From contig CANSQM010000005.1 in assembly GCA_947649205.1 (NCBI GenBank), positions 1 to 64,000 on the forward strand: 64,000 nt of DNA, in the 5' to 3' direction. The position numbers and the translations under genes are program-made. Of this stretch, positions 9,901-16,189 are shown in pieces. Each line of letters begins with the position of its first letter. The first letter of the stretch is position 1. The notes under the pieces are model-generated. The model had not been told where the DNA came from, ran no database searches, and worked only from the letters and a program-made list of their open reading frames with translations. The stretch comes from an uncultured Enterorhabdus sp. Its GTDB lineage: Bacteria > Actinomycetota > Coriobacteriia > Coriobacteriales > Eggerthellaceae.

Positions 9901-10184
9901 CCGAGTGCGGCGTGAACGTCATCACGAACGCCGTGGACGCCAACTTCAACGAGGCGTTTGGCTCTTACACCAACCGTGGTTTCGCCGTGAATATCAAGAA
10001 GTCGGAGCGCCCTGACCGCGTATGGGTGACCCCGGAGGAGTTCGAGCCCTTCATGCCCACCGCGGCAAATCAGGCTTCTAACGATGTGGGTGTCCTCATC
10101 GACAATCCCGCCATGCTCACCGCGGTGAGCAGCTTCGATCCGGTTGAGGTGGAGTCCGGCGGCATGGGAGGCGGCCCGAAATAG
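6921..10184 (+). CDS. Exported molybdopterin oxidoreductase, catalytic subunit (DMSO reductase superfamily)
   Basis: A 1087-residue terminal reductase-type enzyme predicted to act outside the membrane. The N-terminus has the twin-arginine motif SRRGFVG and then a lipobox-like LSGC (C31). A [4Fe-4S] motif follows, with Cys 63, 66, 70 and 98 (SCHGCITTC ... GSAC). The rest matches the bis-MGD molybdopterin fold, with the dinucleotide-binding domain near the C-terminus (LTSGRR ... HHGTMRHAPY). RBS GAGGAGAGG precedes the start. The SCHGCI box, the TGGGGAY segment and FEPGAAQCFLPR recall gut catechol dehydroxylase-like members, but the substrate cannot be read from the sequence. Ferredoxin, chaperone and membrane anchor genes follow. 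Confidence 0.93.
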   Translation: MREKSLSRRGFVGAAAVAGAAAAFGGALSGCTAKQASSEANLSETGGEEALSIPKYDFYTTSCHGCITTCPMKVYMEDGVVRKIEGHPAGAENQGSACVKALNQIHTCYSPRRVLYPMRRTGARGAENMAFERVTWDEAIEEASSKWLEIFEKYGTYSMLSTTGGGGAYVPAPMLPTVSASCYSPNAFEPGAAQCFLPRVCVTQLMGFKMSDSIADNEVREPFKGFSKADREAGITNDCEVLVLWGTQPSSSQTAKAGRAMAELRANGCKTIVVDPMLTPDAAKATIHLPLRPGSDCALALSWYRYIFENKLYNEEFTKYWTNLPCVIDPDTLLPLLATDVFDGYTPTTPEDTPVYVCIDEATGEAAPLPYGMPEDVGVNPSVFGEVPINGKACKTAGQYYKEEAEPWTLEKTAQFCWLDANKIEEAIKLYVSPYQNGSDGGGGIGHGVATDMMECSSQAPLGTAGLDSIMGYVQKPGCALTLTGIGAGGPGGGMGGDQATLDATNKWGKCIADGVQPRPTQGETTDFGIGYTMGATEEANRANYESYASPEQDCFQQIVLDRLGVSNHRGLAHWYQSHIPAVRQAVETGEPWRPRAWLDTSGNKFAMLGSAGAWYNAALENVEYVVHQYPHFTSFDAELTDMFFPTEEWLEMWNPGSSQLNIETPCGSLIHLGEAVDTGRPYSRFLEAFYEKANQKLDSIVFNGTGQTLAEIGVQFPLVQIRSGSDESNKQQRLRQGASILGIEVAEGESVTEDQYREAWKNNPVYKVSTPSDEYWTYGHYLVLANDGLPYGFPTVSRKVEVYCTAMVRLGQTGFPYNWPKGFDAPVDSRIANFHGTYAPICVVPKAKETPDVGEGFEDFVMDPDPDFPLALTSGRRVFFHHGTMRHAPYSRELYPVPFAYLNPETAAEYGIGDGDWIEVSSRRTQGADYDPSKAGTERSYAGEKEQNTKTAEPIRTVAYVTQMVAPKVIFMERFWNPECFDNSQETKTGGWAECGVNVITNAVDANFNEAFGSYTNRGFAVNIKKSERPDRVWVTPEEFEPFMPTAANQASNDVGVLIDNPAMLTAVSSFDPVEVESGGMGGGPK

Positions 10185-10232
10185 CCCCTTGAGGAACAAT
10201 GAGAGCGAACAAGACACAGAAGGAGTCTGATA

Positions 10233-10916
10233 ATGTCTAGGAGATGCCTAGTGGTGGACCTCGACCGTTGCTCGGGGTGCCATACCTGCACAGTGGCCTG
10301 CAAGTTTGAGAACGATCTGGGCCTGGGCAATTATCGGTGCGACGTGCTGGACGTGGGCCCGGTAGGCACCCATCCCAACGTAGAGATGTACTGGATGCCC
10401 ATCATGTGCCAGCAGTGTGAGAACGCCCCGTGTGTGGAGGTGTGCCCGACCGGAGCCTCTTTCCGCGCTACGAACGGCGTGGTGACCGTAAACGAGGAGA
10501 CGTGCATCGGCTGTATGTCGTGCCTTACGGCTTGCCCCTACTCCACCGCCGATGGGCAGTCTCGCCCCAGCGTGCGGTGGCTGCGCCCCGATACCAACAC
10601 CGTGACGAAGTGCACGCTGTGCAACCACCTTACCCAGAACAGCGATGGTATTGAAAACGAGGACGACACCTACGACGAGGCCCATTGCGTGCCTCCCTGC
10701 GTGCACAATTGCTGCAACGGTGCCCGTTACTTCGGCGACCTCGATGACGAGAACTCCGTGGTTGCTCAGGCGGTGGCGGCCGCTGAGGCGGCCGGCCGCG
10801 GCGTGTACCATCTGGAGGTAGACGGTGCCCAGCCGGTGTGCTGTTACATTCTCTCCGAGGACGTGGCCACGTGGCAGGGCCTGGATAATTGCCAGGTTCT
10901 GTACGCGAAGGGCTAG
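10233..10916 (+). CDS. Four-cluster ferredoxin subunit of the molybdoenzyme (DmsB/NrfC type)
   Basis: A 227-residue electron-transfer subunit with four groups of cysteines able to bind four iron-sulfur clusters: CSGCHTCTVAC near residue 13, CQQCENAPCVEVCP near 61, CIGCMSCLTACP near 92, and a set spread between CTLC and CVPPCVHNCC in the second half. It has no signal peptide and would be carried out with the Tat-exported catalytic partner. RBS AAGGAG lies just before the start. It follows the catalytic gene by 48 bp. It should pass electrons from the membrane anchor to the molybdenum subunit. Confidence 0.93.
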   Translation: MSRRCLVVDLDRCSGCHTCTVACKFENDLGLGNYRCDVLDVGPVGTHPNVEMYWMPIMCQQCENAPCVEVCPTGASFRATNGVVTVNEETCIGCMSCLTACPYSTADGQSRPSVRWLRPDTNTVTKCTLCNHLTQNSDGIENEDDTYDEAHCVPPCVHNCCNGARYFGDLDDENSVVAQAVAAAEAAGRGVYHLEVDGAQPVCCYILSEDVATWQGLDNCQVLYAKG

Positions 10917-10934
10917 TTCGAGGCTGATTCCCGA

Positions 10935-10970
10935 GGGCTGCCGGCGTCTCCTCCCTCCCGCCGGCAGCCC
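10935..10970 (+). terminator. Intergenic 12-bp perfect hairpin between ferredoxin and chaperone genes
   Basis: GGGCTGCCGGCG (10935-10946) pairs with CGCCGGCAGCCC (10959-10970) around a 12-nt pyrimidine-rich loop. No T-run follows, so it is more likely a partial terminator or an mRNA-stabilising structure inside the operon than a full stop. Confidence 0.5.
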
Positions 10971-10994
10971 TTGCGGAGAAAAAAGGAGTTTCCC

Positions 10995-11714
10995 ATGAAT
11001 ATGAAGGGCGAAGTGAAATCTGTGCTGGACGATAGGGCGGCAAGCTACCGCATGTTCTCTCGGCTGTTCCTCAAGCCGCTGACCGCCGAGGACATCGAGG
11101 GCCTGTCTGAGAGGTCGTTGGAAAGCCAGGGGGGCAGCTTGGCCGACACCTCGGAGGAAGTTTCCGCGGGCGTCGAGCTTTTATCGGCGGGCTTCAACGA
11201 CATGGGCCGCGGGTTGCACCGCCGCCATACAGGCACCCAGCGTTTGCTGAGCACCGACTTCACGATGTGCTTCGACGGCGTGAGCAGTTTCGAGGGCCTT
11301 GTGGCCGTTCCTTATGCGAGCATTTACAACGGCAGCATTAAAGGCGATAAGGCCGTTTTCTTCCAGGAGCCCCGCGCCAACGACCTGGCTGCCTATCGGC
11401 GAGAGCACATTGCGGTGGATGCGAGCCTGCATTTGCCGGAAGACCATCTCAGCTTCGAGATGAGCTTCATGGCCGATTTGTCCGACAAAATGGGAGAGGC
11501 TCTCCAGAGGAACGAGGTAGAGGAGGCCTTGCGGCTCGTTGAGGTGTCGCAGACTTTCTTGAGCGACAACATCTTGAGCTGGTACGGATCCTTTTACGAG
11601 CGGGCGTTGAGCATCGTCCAAACACGGTTCTATCGGGGAGTGCTCAAGGCAACGTTCGGCTATTTGCTTCTCGATCAGGAGACCCTCGGCGATCTGAGAG
11701 ACCTCATTTCTTGA
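10995..11714 (+). CDS. TorD/DmsD-family molybdoenzyme chaperone
   Basis: A 239-residue, mostly helical cytoplasmic protein of the TorD family. These proteins bind the Tat signal peptide and apo-form of molybdoenzymes until the cofactor is inserted. Family-like features are RMFSRLFLKPL at the N-terminus, the central YASIYNGSIKGDKAVFFQEP (matching the conserved Y-x-S-x-Y segment) and LPEDHLSFEMSFMADL (matching E/D-DH-x-x-xE-xxFM). The start at 10995 is chosen because AAAGGAG lies 6 bp upstream; an upstream ATG at 10971 lacks a site. Its place in the operon points to the 6921-10184 enzyme as its client. Confidence 0.88.
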   Translation: MNMKGEVKSVLDDRAASYRMFSRLFLKPLTAEDIEGLSERSLESQGGSLADTSEEVSAGVELLSAGFNDMGRGLHRRHTGTQRLLSTDFTMCFDGVSSFEGLVAVPYASIYNGSIKGDKAVFFQEPRANDLAAYRREHIAVDASLHLPEDHLSFEMSFMADLSDKMGEALQRNEVEEALRLVEVSQTFLSDNILSWYGSFYERALSIVQTRFYRGVLKATFGYLLLDQETLGDLRDLIS

Positions 11715-11748
11715 GTTCTGCTCGATATTTTATCCGAAAGGATTCACC

Positions 11749-12525
11749 ATGAGTTTTGTGGCCGTGATGCTTTGCGCCCTTGCGTTCACCTTGGCGTTCA
11801 AGGATCTTATCCGAAAGGCGCCGGTGCTGTTCTACGGGGCGGCCCTGGCGCTTTCCGCGCTTTATGCCATATCGGGCGTTGTGAGCTATCCCGTTGATTT
11901 CAAGCTGCTGCTCTTTTTCCTGACTCAGAAGGGGACGCTGGCCACAGCTTTGTTTATCGTGGTCATGTACATAGGTGTTTTTCGGGACGTCGATTTTGTT
12001 CGCCATCGTCTGCTGCCCGTGCGCGCGCCGTTGTCCATTGTTGCGTCAATTCTCATCCTCGGCCACGTCGTTAAGTACGCCTTTTCCTTTGCGACGTCGA
12101 TGGGGATGCTCTCTCCGGTGCTTCAGATAGGCCTTGGGGCCGGGGTTGTGGCGTTTTGGCTGATGGTTCCCTTGGCAATTACGTCCGTTCAGGCCATCAA
12201 GAAGGCAATGAGCGCGGGCGTGTGGGTGGTGCTGCAGAAGTGGGCCTACCTCTTCTACGGCTTGGTGTATGCACATCTCGCCCTCCTCCTCGCCCCCTCG
12301 GCTCTGAGCGGTGTGGACGGCACGTCAGCCGAGGGGTTCGTTGTGTATACCGTGCTCTTCGGGGGGTACGCGGCGCTGCGTGTTGCTAAGGCCGTTTTAG
12401 ATCGACGAAAGACCGTCGAACGGCAGCGGGATAAAGGCGACTCTCTGATCGACGAGGCTCCCGCGCCGTCCTCTCCCAATTCGCCCTTCGGAGTGTTCGG
12501 GAGGATCCCCAATAGCGAAAAATAG
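11749..12525 (+). CDS. Multi-helix membrane protein, likely haem-binding anchor (ferric-reductase-like)
   Basis: 258 residues with about seven hydrophobic helices and a basic, hydrophilic C-terminal tail from about residue 215. Histidines lie within helices at LILGHVVKYAF (about residue 105) and GLVYAHLALLL (about 178), the kind of placement used for b-type haem ligands in MsrQ/YedZ-like membrane proteins. RBS AAAGGA precedes the start. As last gene of the molybdoenzyme operon it probably takes electrons from the menaquinol pool and hands them to the ferredoxin subunit. It is not a typical NrfD or DmsC anchor, so the electron route is inferred. Confidence 0.7.
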   Translation: MSFVAVMLCALAFTLAFKDLIRKAPVLFYGAALALSALYAISGVVSYPVDFKLLLFFLTQKGTLATALFIVVMYIGVFRDVDFVRHRLLPVRAPLSIVASILILGHVVKYAFSFATSMGMLSPVLQIGLGAGVVAFWLMVPLAITSVQAIKKAMSAGVWVVLQKWAYLFYGLVYAHLALLLAPSALSGVDGTSAEGFVVYTVLFGGYAALRVAKAVLDRRKTVERQRDKGDSLIDEAPAPSSPNSPFGVFGRIPNSEK

Positions 12526-12544
12526 CGAAACTGGAGTTTCGCTA
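12523..12544 (+). terminator. Hairpin at the end of the molybdoenzyme operon
   Basis: TAGCGAAACT (12523-12532) and AGTTTCGCTA (12535-12544) form a 10-bp palindrome that includes the stop codon of the preceding gene. No clear T-run follows. It directly abuts the left end of an insertion-sequence remnant. Confidence 0.45.
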
Positions 12545-13254
12545 AGTGTTTAGTGCCAAGACGTTGTTTACATCCGGGTAGTGACAAATAGGGAGGCCTC
12601 CGTCAAGCTGTGAGTTGTCGAGATTCATAGCAGAGGGGGCCTCCCATGAGACAGCATCCTAACGCAAAGCTGACCCCGAGGGGGCGGGAAACCCTCGTTT
12701 CCCGCATAGAATCCGGCGTCGGCGTGGCCGACGCCGCCCGCCAGATGGGCGTCAGCCGCCAGACGGCCTCGAAGTGGCTTGCCCGCGCGGCCCGGGGCGG
12801 GGACGGCCTGCCTGCACGTCGCCGTCGACGACTTCAGCCGGGCCGCCTACGCCGAGCTGCTGCCCGACGAGAGGAAGGGCACGTGCGCGGCGTTCGTGGC
12901 CCGCTGCCTGGGATTCTTCGGGGAGATGGGCGTGGAGGTCGAGCGCGTGATGACCGACAACGGGCCGGGCTACAGGAGCGCCGAGTTCAACGCGCTGCCG
13001 GAGGGGCGGGGGATCCGCCACGTCTATACGAGGCCCTTCAGCCCCTGGCAGAACGGCAAGGCCGAGCGCATGAACCGCACGATCGCCCAGGAGTGGCAGT
13101 ACGCCAGGGCGTGGGGGAGCGAGGCGGAGAGGGCCGCCGCCCTCCCCGCCTTCATCGAGCGCTATAATTGGGATCGGCCGCACAGCGCCTGCGGGGGCCT
13201 TCCGCCCATGTCGCGCATCGTCGGCGTAAACAACCTATTGGCACACAACACCTA
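12545..13254 (+). mobile_element. Remnant of an IS481-type insertion sequence
   Basis: The ends form an imperfect inverted repeat of about 30 bp: AGTGTTTAGTGCCAAGACGT starting at 12545 against the complement of the 13225-13254 end (TAGGTGTTGTGTGCCAATAG). Both continue into GTTGTTTAC. A CTAA/CTAG-like tetranucleotide flanks each side, in line with the CTAG target preference known for some IS481 members. The element is about 0.7 kb, shorter than an intact one near 1.0-1.1 kb, because its transposase gene has an internal deletion. Confidence 0.75.
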
Positions 13255-13255
13255 G
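12646..13255 (+). pseudogene. IS481-family transposase, internally deleted and frameshifted
   Basis: The first about 53 codons (from 12646) encode the N-terminal helix-turn-helix (GVGVADAARQMGVSRQTASK). At about 12800 the reading frame jumps by +1 straight into the integrase core (LHVAVDDFSRAAYAELLPDE, VMTDNGPGYRS, FSPWQNGKAERMNRT, RYNWDRPHSACGG). The region between the HTH and the first catalytic Asp strand, some 80-90 codons in intact members, is missing. The DDE residues remain (D in AVDDFS, D in MTDNG, E in KAERMN), but no single frame joins them to the DNA-binding part, so the gene is dead. Confidence 0.85.
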
Positions 13256-13286
13256 GGCCGTCCCAGCGACGGCCCTCTTCTTGCTT
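13255..13286 (+). terminator. Rho-independent terminator after the IS remnant
   Basis: GGGCCGTC (13255-13262) and GACGGCCC (13268-13275) form an 8-bp stem with a 5-nt loop, followed by TCTTCTTGCTTTT. It is built on the same GGGCCGTC/GACGGCCC word as the nrdD terminator. Confidence 0.7.
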
Positions 13287-13293
13287 TTCCTCA

Positions 13294-13442
13294 GAAAATG
13301 CCAGTTCGACCCTGCTTTGGCAAGCGGCGGATTCTCCCTTCTGCTATACCTGCCTCCAACTGGCATTTTTCTGCCACTTCAGGCCCGTAATGGCAGAGGG
13401 TCTCTGCGTGCGGCGACCATTTCGACCCTTAACTGGCATTTT
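13294..13442. repeat. Interspersed extragenic repeat, copy A
   Basis: This 149-bp noncoding stretch aligns along its whole length with 15745-15892. The most conserved core (13357-13399) matches the other copy at 41 of 43 positions. The word AACTGGCA occurs twice and its complement TGCCAGTT once. TCTGCCA and TGGCAGA form a stem around a loop of about 12 nt. The short open frames in it are not consistent between copies. It looks like a REP/MITE-type element. The region 13256-13933 otherwise holds only a permease remnant and phoA regulatory DNA. Confidence 0.75.
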
Positions 13443-13520
13443 GAGCGATATTCGAAAAGCGGGCCCCTTCGAAATGCTGGACACATTCGAAATATCGAGA
13501 ATCTTGCAGGCAAAAGGTGC

Positions 13521-13719
13521 TCACGCGCGCTTCTTGCGGAAACTGGCGGCGGCCAGGGTGAAGAATAGGGCACAGTATGGCGAGATCGAACCCTACGGCG
13601 GCGAGGTTCGCGCCACGCAGCATAATGGCTCGCAGGGCATCTACGCCGTAGGTCATGGGCATAAAGCTGCTCAAGGCCGAGCGCCACCCGAAGTCCCCAT
13701 CGCGTTGCTCGCTGTCCTT
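13521..13719 (-). pseudogene. Remnant of an ABC-2 type transporter permease (C-terminal end)
   Basis: Read on the minus strand, the frame after a stop at 13720-13722 gives about 55 residues ending in SSFMPMTYGVDALRAIMLRG and AAVGFDLAILC. This is the characteristic last periplasmic loop and helix of ABC-2/YhgE-type permeases (P-x-TY-x-VDALR). After DLAILC the natural continuation FTLAAASFRKKRA and a stop (13521-13523) is found only in another frame, so there is a frameshift. The rest of the gene is absent. It is a dead fragment left in a decayed region next to the IS remnant. Confidence 0.5.
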
Positions 13720-13825
13720 TCAGAGAAGTGATGCTCATGTCTACGTACGCCTTTCCCCTCCAAGTTTTCCGGCCTTCCTGCAGCAAAAATACTGCTTGAT
13801 GAGGCCGGAGCCGGGCCTCGCGAGA

Positions 13826-13876
13826 ACTTACGAAAAGCACTCAAAGGTTTTCCTCACGGCTTACCGAAGCTTTACT
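13826..13876 (+). promoter_or_regulatory. Candidate Pho box array upstream of phoA
   Basis: TTAC occurs at 13828, 13861 and 13872, that is at offsets 0, 33 and 44, all multiples of 11 bp. A weaker TTCC sits at offset 22. PhoP/PhoB-type sites are direct repeats with an 11-bp period, so this fits a phosphate-starvation activator site. It ends 58 bp before the phoA start. Confidence 0.6.
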
Positions 13877-13933
13877 GTGCCGATCTATCGTTGAGTTGTT
13901 CGCTGAACGATGAAACCCGAGAAAGGACTTCTC

Positions 13934-15532
13934 ATGATAGATGATGCGATTCCGGATCTTGTATCCCGCCGCAACTTCCTGCGCGGGGCCGTGGGCCTGG
14001 CGGGAACGGTGTCCATGGGCGCGCTGCTCGGCTGCTCCTCGGACGAGCCAAGTTCGGTGGCCGTAGCTGCCACCGGCGAAGGCGGGGCGCAAGGGGGCTC
14101 TGCGGCCGCAACGCCGAAGTACGTGTTCCTCTTCATCGGCGACGGCATGAGCTACCCCCAAATTCAGGCAACAGCCTACTTCAACGGCACCCAGCAGGGC
14201 GGGGAAGAACCGACCATCGAGCGCGTGAGCTTCATGGACTTCCCGGCCATCGGCTCCCAGTACACCTACGACAGCACCTCGTTCTGCCCCGATTCCGCCT
14301 CCACGGCCACCTCCATTGCCTCTGGGCGCAAGACGGCCAGCGGGGTCATCAACGTGTCGCCGGACGCCTCCGAGCACTTCGAGACCATCGCCGAGAAACT
14401 GAAGCGCCAGCTCGGCTACAAGGTGGGCGTGCTCACCAGCGTGAATCTGAACCATGCGACGCCGGCGGCCTTCTACGCTCATCAGCAGTCGCGCAAGAAC
14501 TATTACGAGATCGGTCAGGAGCTTATTGCGAGCGGGTTCGACTACTTTGCCGGCGGCGGCCTGCTCAACCCTACGGGCGCCAGTGATAACCGCATCGATC
14601 TGTACGAGGCGGCGCGTGATGCCGGCTACGTGGTGGCGCGCACCTACGACGAGGCCGCCCATGTCACGGCTGGTAGCAAGGCGCTGCTTGTGGCGGAGAA
14701 ACTGGCCGACGAGGACGCGCTTTCCTACGCGATGGATGCGTCGGCCGACGAGTGGTCGCTGCGCGATTACGTGGCCAAGGGTATCGAGGTGCTGGGTGAC
14801 GGCGACGCTGGCTTCTTCATGATGTGCGAGGGCGGCAAGATCGACTGGGCGTGCCATGCGAATGACTGCGCCGCCGCCATCCACGACGTGATGGCCTTGG
14901 AAGACTGCGTGGCTGAGGCAGTGGCGTTCTGCAAGGACCATCCCGACGAGACTCTGATCGTTGTGACGGGCGACCACGAGACGGGTGGCTTGACCATCGG
15001 CTATGCAGAAACCAACTACGACACTTTCCTGGCCAACATCGCGCGGCAGAAGATCTCCTATGCCAAATTCGACAGCGATTACGTGGCCGGCTATATTGAT
15101 GCCGGAGCAACCTACGAGCAGGCGATGGAAGATGTGGCCCAACTGTTCGGGCTGGAAAGGCCGGCCTCGGCGCTGTCATCGGGCGCCGCCGCCGACGCGC
15201 AAGCGGCCGAGGCCGAGCCGGGCAGCCTGATGCTCACTGCCTACGAGGACGAGCAGCTGCGCGAGGCCTACGAGCGAACTGTGGCCGTCGGCGCCGGCGA
15301 CCAGGAGGACATGACCCAGGAAGAGTACGTCCACTACGGCACCTACGAGCCCTTCACGGTGACTCTCACTCATCTGCTCAACCGTAAGTCGGGTGTCGAT
15401 TTCTCCACCTACGCCCATTCGGGACTTACCGTGCCCGTGTTCGCCATGGGCGCTGGCGCCGAAGTTTTCGACGGCTTCTACGACAACACCGAAGTCTACG
15501 CGAAGTTAGCCGCGCTGACTGGCGTCGCCTAG
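13934..15532 (+). CDS. phoA: Exported alkaline phosphatase
   Basis: A 532-residue phosphomonoesterase that releases phosphate from organic esters outside the membrane. The N-terminus has the twin-arginine motif SRRNFLRG and a lipobox-like LLGC (C34). Family motifs are visible in order: FIGDGMSYPQ (metal Asp), DSASTATSIASGRKT (the active-site Ser follows Asp-Ser-Ala), GGKIDWACHANDC (metal Asp/His), VTGDHETGGL (Asp-His) and YAHSGLTVPVFAMGAG (third metal His). The start at 13934 has AAAGGA 7 bp upstream; an in-frame ATG at 13910 is less likely. It is followed within 0.7 kb by the pst operon and preceded by phased TTAC repeats, so Pho control is expected. Confidence 0.95.
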   Translation: MIDDAIPDLVSRRNFLRGAVGLAGTVSMGALLGCSSDEPSSVAVAATGEGGAQGGSAAATPKYVFLFIGDGMSYPQIQATAYFNGTQQGGEEPTIERVSFMDFPAIGSQYTYDSTSFCPDSASTATSIASGRKTASGVINVSPDASEHFETIAEKLKRQLGYKVGVLTSVNLNHATPAAFYAHQQSRKNYYEIGQELIASGFDYFAGGGLLNPTGASDNRIDLYEAARDAGYVVARTYDEAAHVTAGSKALLVAEKLADEDALSYAMDASADEWSLRDYVAKGIEVLGDGDAGFFMMCEGGKIDWACHANDCAAAIHDVMALEDCVAEAVAFCKDHPDETLIVVTGDHETGGLTIGYAETNYDTFLANIARQKISYAKFDSDYVAGYIDAGATYEQAMEDVAQLFGLERPASALSSGAAADAQAAEAEPGSLMLTAYEDEQLREAYERTVAVGAGDQEDMTQEEYVHYGTYEPFTVTLTHLLNRKSGVDFSTYAHSGLTVPVFAMGAGAEVFDGFYDNTEVYAKLAALTGVA

Positions 15533-15744
15533 ATTGTTTTGTCGCCCTCGCCGTCTTGCTTGTCGAGCTTTCTCTCCTCCTCTTCGTGTCACCCTTCATC
15601 TGTTTTCTCCTCTCTGTCTGGCTGGAGCGCGTCCCCTCCCAAGCGCTCCGGCCTTCTTGCGGCGAGTCGCACCATTAAGTAACTTTCCGGCATCTGAAAA
15701 ACGCCGGAGCGGCCGAAGAGATGTCAAAGGTGCCTGAAGGGCAC

Positions 15745-15892
15745 GGAAATGCCACTTCGACCCCGAAATGGTAAGGCCGAACGGGGATGGTCTGCCATAT
15801 CTGCCCTCAACTGGCATTTTTCTGCCACTCCAGGCTCGTAATGGCAGAGGCATTCGTCGGCCGCCGACCATTTCGGCCCTCAACTGGCATCT
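15745..15892. repeat. Interspersed extragenic repeat, copy B
   Basis: A second copy of the repeat at 13294-13442, in the same orientation and 2.4 kb away on the other side of phoA. It begins with GAAATGCC-x-CTTCGACCC and ends with AACTGGCAT. The shared core is 15808-15850. The TCTGCCA/TGGCAGA stem is preserved although the loop has changed at two bases. The remaining parts of 15533-16004 show no gene, only a pyrimidine-rich stretch at 15560-15620. Confidence 0.75.
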
Positions 15893-16004
15893 ACTCGGCG
15901 AAAGCGCGGCGCCTGGAAATACGCCCGGACAGCTGCTCGGAGTTGCCATTGACGCGCGAGCCAAATGACAGTCAAGTAAGCGCTTCAGGCGTTTGGCGCT
16001 GGGG

Positions 16005-16066
16005 TTTTACCAAAGCTTTTCAAAACTGACGGGGACTCTTTACGGGTGTTGCTCGGTTCTTTTACG
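16005..16066 (+). promoter_or_regulatory. Candidate Pho box array upstream of pstS
   Basis: TTAC occurs at 16007, 16040 and 16062, offsets 0, 33 and 55, all multiples of 11 bp. They lie inside TTTTACC (16005), CTTTACG (16038) and TTTTACG (16060); a weaker CTTTTCA is in phase at 16016. The array ends about 125 bp before pstS. It is the same pattern as upstream of phoA and of the cotransporter gene. Confidence 0.65.
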
Positions 16067-16189
16067 AAGTGGGGCCATCATGGATGCACAGAGGCGGCCC
16101 TTCCCTTGCGGGCCGCTTTCGAAAGTTGAATGGCCTTGCGGGGCGGCGGTTCTGGGATACTGCCCCGCGCACGTGAAAGGAACAATGGC

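Noticed and set aside
7005-10217. Long minus-strand open frame opposite the molybdoenzyme gene
   Set aside because: Shadow of strong third-position GC bias; no motif, no ribosome site, and the plus-strand gene is unmistakable.
13168-13731. Plus-strand open frame across the IS end, repeat copy A and the permease remnant
   Set aside because: It crosses the IS inverted repeat and a noncoding repeat whose other copy is not read in the same way; no family resemblance.
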